A stretch of DNA of 64,000 nt from Chryseobacterium piperi (GTDB lineage: Bacteria; Bacteroidota; Bacteroidia; Flavobacteriales; Weeksellaceae): positions 124,001 through 188,000 of the forward strand of contig NZ_CP023049.2 of assembly GCF_002285635.2 (NCBI RefSeq), read 5' to 3'. The notes beneath the pieces were generated by a model. It saw only the letters and a program-made list of their open reading frames with translations, did no database searches and was not told the origin of the DNA. Positions within the stretch are counted from its first letter, which is position 1. Each line of letters starts with the position of its first letter. The position numbers and the translations under genes were made by a program. Below are positions 35,263-44,518 of the stretch, piece after piece.

Positions 35263-35293
35263 AAAATCCGCAGAACTTTCATCTGCGGATTTT
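35263..35293 (-). terminator. Terminator of small lipoprotein 2
   Basis: AAAATCCGCAGA and its complement with a 7-nt loop. Its stem closely resembles the terminator at 34916. Confidence 0.75.
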
Positions 35294-35312
35294 CCATTTT
35301 TAATTCAACTTC

Positions 35313-35531
35313 TTATCGGGTAGCAGGAGCTTTCATAGTATCGGTTTTCATTTTGATACTATCAGGGTTCGCCATTTTGGTTGTCATTGTATCTGTTGTT
35401 GATGGTGAGGCTTTTAGAGATTGGTCTACTGCTGTAGAGTCTGTATTCCCTGAAGACATTTGCGGTTCTTTGGTTCCGCAACTCACTGCAAATATTCCTA
35501 AACCTAAGCTTAGTAACAAAAACTTTTTCAT
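35313..35531 (-). CDS. Small lipoprotein (twin 2)
   Basis: MKKFLLLSLGLGIFAVSC has lipobox AVSC. The mature tail is Ser/Thr/Asp/Lys-rich with repeats of the kind TDT and DSIKMKTDTMK, and is probably disordered. It is 72 residues. It shares architecture, tail composition and terminator stem with twin 1, 151 bp downstream. Function is unknown. Confidence 0.7.
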   Translation of the reverse strand: MKKFLLLSLGLGIFAVSCGTKEPQMSSGNTDSTAVDQSLKASPSTTDTMTTKMANPDSIKMKTDTMKAPATR

Positions 35532-35687
35532 ACTATTCTATTTTTGGTGTATTTGTAAAAGTTCAATAACCATTCCTAAGTGGGTAGGTGTTTTATTAAA
35601 TAAATAATAAAATAATCAAAAATATGTTAATAAATATAATGTAAATTTATTTTAATGTTGATTTTATTTTCATTTTTTGACTTTTCG

Positions 35688-35915
35688 TCAGTTCGAGTGT
35701 AAAGATGAGATCTTCACTAGTAAGACATAATAACCTGGTTGAGATTCCTACGAAAACTAAAAGTTCGACGAAGTCAATGACAGAAGGAATCTTTGGATTG
35801 AGAATATTTGTTCTATCGTCAGTTCGAGTGTTTTATTAATAAACAAAAATAACCATACATATCTGTGTCAATCTGGGCAATCTGTGGCCAAAAAAACATA
35901 CCACAAAAGTTTAAA
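35688..35915. repeat. Compound intergenic repeat, locus 3 (partial)
   Basis: It contains CGTCAGTTCGAGTG twice (35688 and 35818), an inverted fragment of module A (GACGAAGTCAATGACA at 35767), and the ATCTGTGTCAATCTGGGCAA / ACCACAAAAGTTTAAAAC words of modules C and D. Confidence 0.65.
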
Positions 35916-35932
35916 ACAAAAAAGCCCCGAAA

Positions 35933-35948
35933 GTAAAACTCCGGGGCT
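35933..35948 (-). terminator. Terminator of pruA
   Basis: AGCCCCG and CGGGGCT arms. On the minus strand they are followed by TTTTTTG. Confidence 0.75.
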
Positions 35949-35984
35949 CATATTGCTTATTAATGATTACTCATTACTTATTTT

Positions 35985-37610
35985 TTATCCTAAATACGGA
36001 TATTTATAATCTTTAGGAGAAACGAAAGTTTCTTTAATACTTCTTACAGAAGTCCATCTTAAAAGATTCATTTTAGAACCTGCTTTATCATTGGTTCCTG
36101 AAGCTCTACCACCACCGAATGGCTGTTGTCCAACTACAGCTCCTGTCGGCTTATCGTTGATGTAGAAGTTTCCGGAAGCATTTTCTAATGCTTTGAAAGC
36201 TTCGTTGATAGCATAACGATCCTGAGCAAATACAGAACCTGTCAATGAATATGGAGATGAAGAATCAACTACTTGTAATGTTTCTTTCCAGTCTTTATCT
36301 TCATATACATAGATACTCAAGATAGGGCCGAAGATTTCTTCTACCATACTTTCGTACTGAGGATTTGTAGTTTCAATAACTGTTGGGCTTACAAACCATC
36401 CTTTAGAATCGTCATATGTACCACCAATAGCTATTTTAGCTTCTCCGGAGTTTTGAGCTCTGTCAATATATCCTCTACACTTTTCGAAAGAGTTTTTATC
36501 AATAACAGCGTTTACAAAGTTAGAAGGATCTTCAGGAGAACCAATTTTAATCGTACTCATCTGAGCTTCCATTACTTTTTTTACACCTTCCCAAAGAGAT
36601 TTAGGAATATATGCTCTTGAAGCAGCCGAACATTTCTGTCCCTGATATTCGAAAGCACCTCTTACTAAACCAGTTGCTACTGCTTCTACGTTAGCAGAAG
36701 GGTGAGCGATAACGAAATCTTTACCTCCTGTTTCTCCAACAATTCTTGGATATGTTCTGTAGTTGTGGATGTTATCTCCGATCATTTTCCACATTCCCTG
36801 GAATACTTTTGTAGAACCTGTGAAATGAAGTCCTGCAAAGTCACGGTGTGCCAATACTTTTTCAGCAGTTTCTTTTCCATCGGTGAATACCATATTGATA
36901 ACCCCGGCAGGAAGACCAGCCTCAATAAGAACATCCATGATTACTTTTGCAGAATAAACCTGCTTATCTGAAGGTTTCCAAACCACTACGTTTCCAAGCA
37001 TTGCCATACAAGTAGGCAGGTTTCCTGAAATTGCTGTAAAGTTGAATGGAGTTACTGCGAAACAAAATCCTTCTAACGGTCTGTACTCAACACGGTTCCA
37101 TATTCCGTTGTCAGAAATAGGCTGCTCAGCATACATCTCCGTCATAAATTCTACGTTGAATCTTAAGAAATCTATAAACTCACAAGCTGCATCAATTTCA
37201 GCCTGGTGTACATTCTTAGATTGTCCGATCATAGTAGCAGCGTTGATTACATCTCTGTAAGGTCCTGCCAATAGATCAGCCGCTTTTAAGAAGATAGCAG
37301 CACGCTGTTCCCAGCCCAGTTCATTCCATTCCTTTTTAGCAGCTAATGCAGCATTGATCGCATCATCCACATGTTGCATGGTTCCTTTATAATAAAATCC
37401 AAAATCATGAGCATGATCCTGTGGAGACTGAAGCTGAACTTTTTCGTCAGTTTTCACTTCTTTTCCATTAATGACCATTGGGATTTCTATCTTTTCAGCC
37501 CACATTTTTTTGTATGTGGCAATAAGGCTTTTTACTTCAGCTGAACCTGGTTCATAAGAGTTTACGGGCTCATTCACTGCAAGTGGAACTTGCGAAATTG
37601 CTTTTGACAT
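35985..37610 (-). CDS. pruA: L-glutamate gamma-semialdehyde dehydrogenase (1-pyrroline-5-carboxylate dehydrogenase)
   Basis: This NAD+-dependent enzyme oxidises glutamate semialdehyde, from proline or ornithine, to glutamate. The 541-residue length fits the mitochondrial-type PruA. FAVTPFNFTAISGNLP and VVWKPSDKQ are cofactor-binding. RIVGETGGKDF carries the general-base Glu and EYQGQKCSAASR the catalytic Cys. EEIFGPILSIYVYED and QQPFGGGRASGTNDKAG end the domain. No proline dehydrogenase lies adjacent, so the pathway partner is elsewhere. A -7 element lies at 37644-37651. Confidence 0.95.
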   Translation of the reverse strand: MSKAISQVPLAVNEPVNSYEPGSAEVKSLIATYKKMWAEKIEIPMVINGKEVKTDEKVQLQSPQDHAHDFGFYYKGTMQHVDDAINAALAAKKEWNELGWEQRAAIFLKAADLLAGPYRDVINAATMIGQSKNVHQAEIDAACEFIDFLRFNVEFMTEMYAEQPISDNGIWNRVEYRPLEGFCFAVTPFNFTAISGNLPTCMAMLGNVVVWKPSDKQVYSAKVIMDVLIEAGLPAGVINMVFTDGKETAEKVLAHRDFAGLHFTGSTKVFQGMWKMIGDNIHNYRTYPRIVGETGGKDFVIAHPSANVEAVATGLVRGAFEYQGQKCSAASRAYIPKSLWEGVKKVMEAQMSTIKIGSPEDPSNFVNAVIDKNSFEKCRGYIDRAQNSGEAKIAIGGTYDDSKGWFVSPTVIETTNPQYESMVEEIFGPILSIYVYEDKDWKETLQVVDSSSPYSLTGSVFAQDRYAINEAFKALENASGNFYINDKPTGAVVGQQPFGGGRASGTNDKAGSKMNLLRWTSVRSIKETFVSPKDYKYPYLG

Positions 37611-37643
37611 ATATTTAAATTGTTTTTAATTAAGTCTGTACCA

Positions 37644-37651
37644 CAAATTTA
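37644..37651 (-). promoter_or_regulatory. -7 promoter element of pruA
   Basis: On the minus strand this reads TAAATTTG, 33 nt before the ATG. The rest of the gap (37652-37998) is AT-rich with no gene seen. Confidence 0.65.
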
Positions 37652-37998
37652 CGATAATTCGGGCAAAGAAAAAATAAACGATTGTTTTTATAAAATATCA
37701 TTTACAGAAGTACACTATTCAATAAATATATTATTTCTGCATGAAAATGTACTATTTCAGTTGTTTTTATTTCGATTTTATAAATAAATAATGAAATCCA
37801 TTAGGTATCAAAATGTAGGATTATATGAAAAAGATCTCGACTGTCCTACTTCTCCACCTATGCTGATGTCCTATGGTTAAAAGACTTAAGAGATGATTGA
37901 AAATAAATATAATTTCTATTTGTCACGATTTTGAACATTTTAAATGATCTTTTTGATAGCCGGAGAATTTACATTAGTCTAATTTTACACGATCAATA

Positions 37999-38367
37999 AT
38001 GGATATGAATAAAAGGATTGTACTCTTCTCTTTCGTGGTATTCTTCACGGCTCTGTGTACCTATTTTTACGGGTACAGAGGTGAGATTCAATCATCATCC
38101 CATACCATTTCCAAAAATAAAATTTCACAAAAATCTGATCATCAGAACCCAGACGAAGGTTATACTTTGCTGGATAACCAGGATGAGCCTGATCTCAATG
38201 ATCTTGAAAAAGTGAAATTTGATTATTCCATTTTCGTACAACAGTGCATCAACCTTTTCTTTGGAACTTATTCTTACGAAACCCAATCTTTGGTTGTTCA
38301 CGATCCTGTGTACAATACTACACCAAGATATATTTTATATCATTCTTTACAGATAGACTTCTGTTAA
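37999..38367 (+). CDS. Hypothetical membrane-anchored protein upstream of urease
   Basis: The 122-residue frame starts MDMNKRIVLFSFVVFFTALC, an N-terminal hydrophobic anchor or signal. A polar linker (SSSHTISKNKISQKSDHQNP) and an acidic stretch (NQDEPDLNDLEKVKFDY) follow, then a C-terminal segment with PRYILYHSLQIDFC. I recognise no domain. It has no obvious promoter and lies 151 bp before ureA in the same direction; a link to urease is positional only. Confidence 0.5.
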   Translation: MDMNKRIVLFSFVVFFTALCTYFYGYRGEIQSSSHTISKNKISQKSDHQNPDEGYTLLDNQDEPDLNDLEKVKFDYSIFVQQCINLFFGTYSYETQSLVVHDPVYNTTPRYILYHSLQIDFC

Positions 38368-38464
38368 TTTTTCTTTTGATTAATCTACCCTTATAAAATC
38401 CGTATTTCTATACCGATTCGTAAGATTCGTTTTCAATTTTTTGATATAAAAAGCATTTCTATTT

Positions 38465-38480
38465 GTCTTTTCTAAAAGAC
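38465..38480. promoter_or_regulatory. Palindrome upstream of ureA
   Basis: GTCTTTT-CT-AAAAGAC is a perfect 7-bp-arm palindrome, 38 bp before the ureA ATG. It could be an operator for the urease operon. Confidence 0.45.
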
Positions 38481-38518
38481 AGACCGGATACCGCATGTTT
38501 AATTTTAAATAACATATA

Positions 38519-38821
38519 ATGCATTTAACACCCAGAGAAACAGAGAAACTCATGCTGTACATGGCAGGTGAGCTGGCACTTAAGAGAAAAGCCAGAGGAC
38601 TTAAGCTGAATTATCCTGAAGCAATAGCCATCATCAGTCATTTCTTATTGGAAGGAGCCAGAGATGGTAAAAAAGTAGCAGAACTGATGCAGGAAGGTGC
38701 GCAGATTCTTAATAAAGATGATGTAATGCCCGGCGTTGCAGATATGATTCACGATGTTCAGATAGAAGCTACATTCCCGGACGGAACCAAACTGGTAACT
38801 GTTCATGACCCTATTCGTTAA
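38519..38821 (+). CDS. ureA: Urease subunit gamma
   Basis: This 100-residue UreA reads [41 protein letters not shown] and [27 protein letters not shown], the conserved opening, middle and end. It is separate from ureB, as in most bacteria, not fused as in Helicobacter. With UreB and UreC it forms the trimer of trimers. First gene of the urease operon, 12 bp before ureB. Confidence 0.97.
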   Translation: MHLTPRETEKLMLYMAGELALKRKARGLKLNYPEAIAIISHFLLEGARDGKKVAELMQEGAQILNKDDVMPGVADMIHDVQIEATFPDGTKLVTVHDPIR

Positions 38822-38833
38822 TCCTTATTATTT

Positions 38834-39202
38834 ATGATACCAGGAGAAATTTTTGTAAAAGAAGGCACTGTCATCTGTAATGAAGGCAGAGAAACCGTAA
38901 AAATAAAAGTAGTGAATACAGGAGATCGTCCCATTCAGGTGGGGTCCCATTTTCATTTTTTTGAAGTGAATAAAGCGATGTCTTTTGATCGCGAAAAAGC
39001 TTTTGGAAAACGGCTGAATATTGTAGCCAGTACTGCGGTTCGTTTTGAGCCGGGAGAAGAAAAAGAAGTTGAGCTTGTAGAAATAGGAGGCAGTAAAAAA
39101 GCAATGGGATTCAATAATCTTGTAGATGGGTCTGTGGATTCAGAAGCTCAGAAAAAAGAAAGCCTTGCCAAAGCGATTCATTTAAATTTTAAAAACCTGT
39201 AA
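38834..39202 (+). CDS. ureB: Urease subunit beta
   Basis: [46 protein letters not shown], read in parts, is the UreB fold, with [32 protein letters not shown]. It is 122 residues, about 15 longer than the minimal form because of a C-terminal tail ([19 protein letters not shown]). UreB bridges UreC in the trimer and contacts UreDFG during activation. One base separates its stop from ureC. Confidence 0.97.
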   Translation: MIPGEIFVKEGTVICNEGRETVKIKVVNTGDRPIQVGSHFHFFEVNKAMSFDREKAFGKRLNIVASTAVRFEPGEEKEVELVEIGGSKKAMGFNNLVDGSVDSEAQKKESLAKAIHLNFKNL

Positions 39203-39203
39203 G

Positions 39204-40925
39204 ATGAGTTTACACGTAGACAGAAAACAATACGCGAACATATTAGGGCCTACTGCCGGAGACAGAATCCGTCTAGGGGATACTGAGATGATTATTGAAA
39301 TAGAAAAGGATTTCACCCATTATGGAGACGAAGCTGTTTTCGGAGGAGGAAAAACCGTTCGCGACGGAATGGGACAGAATGTAACCCGTAAAAGAGATGA
39401 AGGGGTTTTGGACCTTTGTATTACCGGAGCTGTGATTATTGACCATTGGGGAATTGTAAAGGCGGATATCGGAATTAAAGATGGTAAGATCGTAGGAATA
39501 GGGAAAGCAGGAAACCCGGATACAATGGACGGAGTGGATCCCGATATGATTATCGGAGCTTCTACAGAGGTGCACGGTGGAAAAGGATATATCGTAACAG
39601 CAGGAGGAATCGATACCCACATTCACTATATCTGTCCGCAACAAATAGAAACCTCTTTATATAGTGGTATTACAACTATGATTGGGGGTGGAACAGGGCC
39701 TAATGACGGGACCAATGCTACAACCGTTACTCCGGGAAGATTTAATATGCAGAGAATGCTGGAAGCAGCAGAAGAATATCCGATGAATTTGGGGTTTTTC
39801 GGAAAAGGAAACTGTTCTGCCGAAGAACCGATTGAAGAGCAGGTAGAGGCAGGAGCATTGGGCGTAAAAATTCATGAAGATTGGGGTGCGACTCCTGCTA
39901 CGATTGATGCCGCGCTGAAAGTGGCAGATAAGTATGATGTACAGGTGGCTATCCATACAGATACATTGAATGAAGGAGGATTCCTGGAAGATACTATGCG
40001 TGCCATCAACGGAAGAGTAATTCATACTTTCCATACGGAAGGCGCCGGTGGAGGGCACGCTCCGGATATCATCAAGGCGGCGATGTATCCGAATGTGCTT
40101 CCTGCATCTACCAATCCTACACGTCCTTATACCATCAATACGATCGATGAACATTTGGATATGCTGATGGTTTGCCATCATTTAAGTAAAAATATTCCTG
40201 AGGATGTTGCATTTGCGGATTCCCGTATTCGTCCTGAAACCATTGCAGCAGAAGATATTCTTCATGATATGGGAGTATTCAGCATCATGAGTTCTGACTC
40301 GCAGGCTATGGGAAGACCAGGCGAAGTGATTACCAGAACATGGCAGACAGCCAGTAAAATGAAAGAGCAACGCGGTCAGCTGGATGAAGATAAAGGCTCT
40401 GAACATGACAATTACCGTGCAAAAAGATATGTCGCAAAATATACGATCAATCCTGCTATTGCCCATGGAATCTCAGACTATGTAGGCACTATTGAAAAAG
40501 GAAAGTTGGCGGATCTGGTGATTTGGAGACCTGCTTTATTTGGAGTAAAACCGGAGATGATCTATAAGGGAGGAATGGTGATTGCCAGCAAAATGGGAGA
40601 TCCAAATGCTTCTATTCCTACGCCTCAACCGGTTATTTACAGAAATATGTTCGGTGCACATGGAAGAGCAAAATATGGAACCTGTGTTACGTTTGTATCT
40701 CAGATTTCTATTGATAATGGGTCTATTGCTGAGTTTAAACTGGAGAAAATGATTCTTCCTGTAAAAAACTGTAGAAATATTTCCAAAGCAGACCTTATCC
40801 ATAATGATAAGACTCCTTTGATAGAAGTGAATCCGGAAAATTATAAAGTGACCGTAGATGGAGAATACATCACCTGTGAGCCGGCTGAAAAACTTCCGCT
40901 TACCCAATTGTATTATCTGTTCTAA
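39204..40925 (+). CDS. ureC: Urease subunit alpha (catalytic)
   Basis: UreC hydrolyses urea to ammonia and carbamate at a Ni2 centre. All metal and catalytic residues are present with a constant offset from the Klebsiella numbering: His139 and His141 ([11 protein letters not shown]), carbamylated Lys222 and His224 (GVKIHEDWG), His251 (IHTDTLNE), His277 ([12 protein letters not shown]), flap Cys324-His325 (MVCHHLSK) and Asp365 (SSDSQAMGR). It is 573 residues, full length. An intrinsic terminator follows, separating ureABC from the accessory genes. Confidence 0.98.
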   Translation: MSLHVDRKQYANILGPTAGDRIRLGDTEMIIEIEKDFTHYGDEAVFGGGKTVRDGMGQNVTRKRDEGVLDLCITGAVIIDHWGIVKADIGIKDGKIVGIGKAGNPDTMDGVDPDMIIGASTEVHGGKGYIVTAGGIDTHIHYICPQQIETSLYSGITTMIGGGTGPNDGTNATTVTPGRFNMQRMLEAAEEYPMNLGFFGKGNCSAEEPIEEQVEAGALGVKIHEDWGATPATIDAALKVADKYDVQVAIHTDTLNEGGFLEDTMRAINGRVIHTFHTEGAGGGHAPDIIKAAMYPNVLPASTNPTRPYTINTIDEHLDMLMVCHHLSKNIPEDVAFADSRIRPETIAAEDILHDMGVFSIMSSDSQAMGRPGEVITRTWQTASKMKEQRGQLDEDKGSEHDNYRAKRYVAKYTINPAIAHGISDYVGTIEKGKLADLVIWRPALFGVKPEMIYKGGMVIASKMGDPNASIPTPQPVIYRNMFGAHGRAKYGTCVTFVSQISIDNGSIAEFKLEKMILPVKNCRNISKADLIHNDKTPLIEVNPENYKVTVDGEYITCEPAEKLPLTQLYYLF

Positions 40926-40945
40926 AAAGATAAAGTTCTCATCGT

Positions 40946-40969
40946 GCCCGGTGAAATTCCGGGCTTTTT
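40946..40969 (+). terminator. Terminator inside the urease operon
   Basis: GCCCGG and CCGGGC arms with a 7-nt loop and T5, 20 bp after ureC. It would limit read-through into the accessory genes and so set more structural subunit than chaperone. Confidence 0.7.
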
Positions 40970-40998
40970 AAAAGATATAATTTAAATGTAAAGATCAG

Positions 40999-41664
40999 AT
41001 GAAATACTTTAATAAAAAGGCTTTATCATTTGTCGTAGCGGGAACGTCCATGATGTCGGTTCAGCTGCATGCTCAGTTTCTCGGCGGAAGAAGACTGAAA
41101 GATAATGAAGAAGGGCCGAAAGGACAATTCATGATATATGGTTCTTTTGATTATTCCAAAACCAATGCACCTTCGAGCAGTAACAGTTCAGTAGGAACCA
41201 GCGCCAATGCAGGTGTACCTATCGGGATAGGATACTTTTTTAATAATAATGATGTCATAGGAATTAATTATGCTTATGCACAGAATGTTTCAGACCATAG
41301 AACCATCTATAAGCAGAATGAAGCAGGAATTTGGTACAGCCCGTCAGTAACTCTTGGGAAATATTTTGCTTTGATCGGCCAGGTTGATGCTCATTATGTT
41401 TGGGGACAGAAGCTGTCGGACTCATCAGATGCGATGAATAATTTTACAGGATACCGATTGCGTGCCTATCCTTTGTTTGCCATTTTCCTTGGAGGTGGAT
41501 GGGCTTTAAAATTCAAATTTGCCGAGCTTTCTATGTTGCAGACAAAAACGAAACAGGAAGGCTGGACGAAGACTTACGTTGCCGGAATAAGTGCATCTAC
41601 CTTTGGGGTAGGGATTTCTAAAAATATTGATTTCAGAAAAAAGAATAAAGATCATGATTATTAA
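40999..41664 (+). CDS. Outer-membrane barrel protein in the urease operon
   Basis: The 221-residue protein has a signal peptide (MKYFNKKALSFVVAGTSMMS...LHAQ). A small beta-barrel pattern follows: GQFMIYGSFDYSKTNAP, IGIGYFFNNNDVIGINYAYAQN, GIWYSPSVTLGKYFALIGQVDAHYVWG, ending STFGVGISKNIDFRKK. It overlaps ureE by 11 nt, so it is co-translated with the accessory genes. The position suggests an outer-membrane channel or structural role linked to urea or nickel entry, or simple co-expression; no family function is known to me. Confidence 0.75.
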   Translation: MKYFNKKALSFVVAGTSMMSVQLHAQFLGGRRLKDNEEGPKGQFMIYGSFDYSKTNAPSSSNSSVGTSANAGVPIGIGYFFNNNDVIGINYAYAQNVSDHRTIYKQNEAGIWYSPSVTLGKYFALIGQVDAHYVWGQKLSDSSDAMNNFTGYRLRAYPLFAIFLGGGWALKFKFAELSMLQTKTKQEGWTKTYVAGISASTFGVGISKNIDFRKKNKDHDY

Positions 41665-42166
41665 TGAAACTATAGGGAATATCTCGGAATGTCCTATTGA
41701 AGGAAAAGAGGTGGATTTTCTGGATCTGGAATGGTTTGAAACCACCAAAAGAATTCAACGCAAGAAAACCCGTCAGGGGACAGATGTTGCAATTAAATTT
41801 CTTAGGGAAGGACAGCGCTTACGCGAAGGAGATATTCTCTATCAGGACGAAGAAAAGCTGATTATAGTGAATGTCCTGGAAACAGAGGCGATTGTAATGA
41901 CTCCGGCATCAATGCTGGAAATGGGTACAGTTTGTTATGAGATTGGCAATAAACATATTCCTTTGTTTATCCAGAATGATCAGGTGTTATTACCATTTGA
42001 AATGCCTATGTATAGATGGCTGGAAGCAAGTGGATTTGCTCCCGAAAAGCAGAATGTAAAGCTGTTGAATCTTCTTAAATCTAACGTGGAGCCACATGGA
42101 CACGGCAGTCTGGGATCTACTTTATTTACCAAAATACTTAAAATGGCAGCCCCTAAGGATGAATAA
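41654..42166 (+). CDS. ureE: Urease accessory metallochaperone UreE
   Basis: The start at 41654 (MIINETIGNISECPIEGKEV) overlaps the barrel gene by 11 nt. UreE delivers Ni2+ to the UreDFG-apourease complex. The N-terminal peptide-binding domain is QGTDVAIKFLREGQRLREGDILYQDEE. The C-terminal metal-binding domain includes CYEIGNKHIPLFIQNDQVLLPFE and a short His motif EPHGHGSLG. The C-terminal His-rich tail of Klebsiella UreE is absent. It is 170 residues. ureF starts 1 bp after. Confidence 0.94.
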   Translation: MIINETIGNISECPIEGKEVDFLDLEWFETTKRIQRKKTRQGTDVAIKFLREGQRLREGDILYQDEEKLIIVNVLETEAIVMTPASMLEMGTVCYEIGNKHIPLFIQNDQVLLPFEMPMYRWLEASGFAPEKQNVKLLNLLKSNVEPHGHGSLGSTLFTKILKMAAPKDE

Positions 42167-42167
42167 T

Positions 42168-42857
42168 ATGAATTTAAATTTCCTGGCAGGCCTGCTGCAT
42201 ATCGCAGACCCTACATTGCCCATTGGTGGTTACAGCCACTCTAACGGATTGGAAACTTATGTACAGAAAAGGATAATACATAATGTAAAGACAGCCAAAG
42301 AGTTCGTAGAAAATATGCTGGTTTATAATCTTAAATACAATGATGGTGCTTTTATGAAGCTCACTTATGAAGCTGTTCAAAAAGAAGATCTGAGATTGAT
42401 ACTACAACTGGATAACGAATGCAATGCCATAAAATGTCCGAGAGAAATTCGTCAGGCAAGTCAGAAGCTCGGCTTACGTCTGATTAAAATTTTCAAAAGA
42501 AGAGACCATTTCCCTTTTATAGAAGCTTACGAAAAAGCAGTCCGGAATGGCGAAGCCAATTCTCATTACTGTATCGTATTTGGAATGTATGCTGCTGTCA
42601 TGAAGATCCCATTATATGAAGCACTCTTAGGGTTTTATTACACGTCTGTAGCAGGAATGATTACCAATGCTGTGAAACTGGTGCCCCTGGGGCAACTGGA
42701 TGGGCAGGATATTCTTTTCTCCCTGTATCCGGTGATGGAACAGACGGTTCTGGAAACAATCGATCTTGATAGAGAACTCGTGGGAATCTGTAATACTTCT
42801 TTTGATATTCATTGTATGCAGCATGAAAGGTTGTATTCGAGATTGTATATGTCATAG
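42168..42857 (+). CDS. ureF: Urease accessory protein UreF
   Basis: The start at 42168 gives MNLNFLAGLLHIADPTLPIG, directly the family opening (LLxLADPxLPIGGFSHSxGLE); an ATG 9 nt upstream inside ureE is also possible. UreF is the helical GTPase-activating gate of the UreG2F2H2 complex. GYSHSNGLETYVQKRII and YYTSVAGMITNAVKLVPLGQLDGQ are conserved. It is 229 residues. The 125-bp gap to ureG contains simple-word spacer sequence. Confidence 0.94.
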   Translation: MNLNFLAGLLHIADPTLPIGGYSHSNGLETYVQKRIIHNVKTAKEFVENMLVYNLKYNDGAFMKLTYEAVQKEDLRLILQLDNECNAIKCPREIRQASQKLGLRLIKIFKRRDHFPFIEAYEKAVRNGEANSHYCIVFGMYAAVMKIPLYEALLGFYYTSVAGMITNAVKLVPLGQLDGQDILFSLYPVMEQTVLETIDLDRELVGICNTSFDIHCMQHERLYSRLYMS

Positions 42858-42982
42858 GGGTGAAACCGTTGAATCGTAAAATTGTTAAATCGTGAAAGGG
42901 CTGAAAAGCTGAGGGGTTGAATCGCAAAAAAAGCAAATTCGCCTATCTGCCTTTTTGCCATTTTACTAAAAAAATAAAAAAA
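42858..42982. other. Simple-word spacer between ureF and ureG
   Basis: Degenerate repeats such as GTTGAATCGTAAAATTG, TTAAATCGTGAAAGGG and GGTTGAATCGC occur here. An in-frame TTG at 42917 could extend UreG, but the added residues are translated spacer. Confidence 0.5.
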
Positions 42983-43621
42983 ATGGAAAATAGAAAATAT
43001 ATAAAAGTAGGTGTGGCTGGTCCTGTAGGTTCAGGGAAAACAGCATTATTGGAACGTTTGAGCAGAAAAATGTTCGGAACTTATGATCTTGGTGTGATTA
43101 CCAATGATATTTATACAAAAGAAGATGCAGAGTTTATGGCTAAAAACAGTCTTCTGCCTCATGAAAGAATTATTGGCGTCGAAACCGGAGGATGTCCACA
43201 TACTGCCATCAGAGAAGATGCGAGTATGAATCTGGAAGCAGTAGATGAGCTTACTGCCCGTTTCCCTGATATTGAATTGGTGCTTATAGAAAGTGGAGGA
43301 GATAATTTATCGGCAACCTTCAGTCCGGATTTAGCTGACGTCACTATTTTCATTATCGACGTAGCTGAAGGAGAGAAAATTCCAAGAAAAGGAGGCCCGG
43401 GAATTACCCGTTCCGATCTTTTGATCATTAATAAAATTGACCTGGCACCACATGTAGGGGCAAGTCTTGAAGTAATGGAAAGAGACGCCAGAAGAATGCG
43501 AAACGGAAGTCCTTTCGTATTCACTAATCTGAAAACGGATGAAGGATTGGAAAAAGTAATCGGGTGGATCAAAAAATATGCATTGCTGGAAGAATGTGAA
43601 GAACCGAATCTCGTAAGATAA
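42983..43621 (+). CDS. ureG: Urease accessory GTPase UreG
   Basis: The start at 42983 is [26 protein letters not shown] GTPase: P-loop GPVGSGKT, nickel-binding CPH in [17 protein letters not shown], switch [13 protein letters not shown] and base-specificity [11 protein letters not shown]. UreG carries Ni2+ between UreE and the urease active site, using GTP. It is 212 residues. The last codon is immediately followed by ureD, so the two are coupled. Confidence 0.97.
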   Translation: MENRKYIKVGVAGPVGSGKTALLERLSRKMFGTYDLGVITNDIYTKEDAEFMAKNSLLPHERIIGVETGGCPHTAIREDASMNLEAVDELTARFPDIELVLIESGGDNLSATFSPDLADVTIFIIDVAEGEKIPRKGGPGITRSDLLIINKIDLAPHVGASLEVMERDARRMRNGSPFVFTNLKTDEGLEKVIGWIKKYALLEECEEPNLVR

Positions 43622-44431
43622 ATGGATAGTCGATTAGAACTCGTTGCCGGATATAAGGAGGGGAAGTCTTTTGTGAAGGATCTCTATGTTTCCCTTCCTT
43701 TCAGAGTTGTTTCTGTCGGGCAGCGTAAAAATGATAATAAACTCTATCAGATGGTCATGAGTTCTTCGCCGGGAATTCTTGACGGAGACCGTTACCATCT
43801 TGAAATTTCCCTGGAAAAAGGGGCTTCATTGCAACTGCAGTCACAATCTTACCAGAGGTTATTCAATATGGAAGATAAAGCGACTCAATTATTGAAAGTG
43901 TCCTTGGATGATGATACTTCTTTTGCCTACGTTCCGCATCCAATCGTTCCCCATGAGCGTTCGAATTTTAAAAGTGAAGCGCAGGTTCATATCGGGAAAA
44001 ACAGCCAGATTATTATCAGTGAGATTATTACTTGCGGAAGGAAGCATTATGGAGAGGTTTTTAAGCTGAAGCGTTTTCAGAATCTGGTGGAAATTTATCA
44101 TGAAAATAAACTGGTCATCAAGGATAATGTTTTAATTCAGCCCGATCTGATCCCTGTGAACGGAATTGGAAATCTCGAACAGTTTACCCATCAGGGAACC
44201 TTAATTTTCTACACAACACGAGACAATATCAATCAGGAAGCCTTAATAGAATCTATTTTAAATGCTGATGAAGCAAAGAATACGGATATGGAAATTGGTA
44301 TTTCAGCCATGGAAAATAATGGATTTATCATCAGAACACTAGGACATGGAGGAGAGGTGATGTATAACTTTTTCCTTTACGTGCAGGAAAAGCTATGGGC
44401 ATTAGAACAGAACAATGATTCTCGCCAATAG
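43622..44431 (+). CDS. ureD: Urease accessory protein UreD
   Basis: UreD (UreH in Helicobacter) is the scaffold through which nickel passes to apourease. SPGILDGDRYHLEISLEKGASLQLQSQSYQRLF in pieces is the family core (SPGGxxxGD...ITTQAxxKxY equivalent). FAYVPHPIVPHERSNFKS and ISEIITCGRKHYGEVF follow. It is 269 residues, full length. It abuts ureG with zero bases between them. Its last codons begin the second copy of a REP-like repeat. Confidence 0.93.
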   Translation: MDSRLELVAGYKEGKSFVKDLYVSLPFRVVSVGQRKNDNKLYQMVMSSSPGILDGDRYHLEISLEKGASLQLQSQSYQRLFNMEDKATQLLKVSLDDDTSFAYVPHPIVPHERSNFKSEAQVHIGKNSQIIISEIITCGRKHYGEVFKLKRFQNLVEIYHENKLVIKDNVLIQPDLIPVNGIGNLEQFTHQGTLIFYTTRDNINQEALIESILNADEAKNTDMEIGISAMENNGFIIRTLGHGGEVMYNFFLYVQEKLWALEQNNDSRQ

Positions 44432-44479
44432 AAGTGACTCACCCGTAATAAAAATAAATACAAAGGCTTTAGCCAAAAT
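44426..44479. repeat. REP-like intergenic repeat, copy 2
   Basis: It shares CAATAGAAGTG and GGCTTTAGCCAAAAT with the copy at 18568-18628 but lacks the GTGGGCT hairpin. It starts inside the ureD stop region. Confidence 0.55.
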
Positions 44480-44518
44480 TTAAAGGTTATGAATGAATAA
44501 CCCTAACAAAATTAATTA

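Noticed and set aside
39273..40907. Several long antisense ORFs inside ureC
   Set aside because: They mirror codon structure of ureC on the other strand and have no motifs; shadows of the real gene.
42917..42982. TTG start extending UreG by 22 residues
   Set aside because: The extension is translated simple-word spacer; [20 protein letters not shown] is the conserved UreG start.
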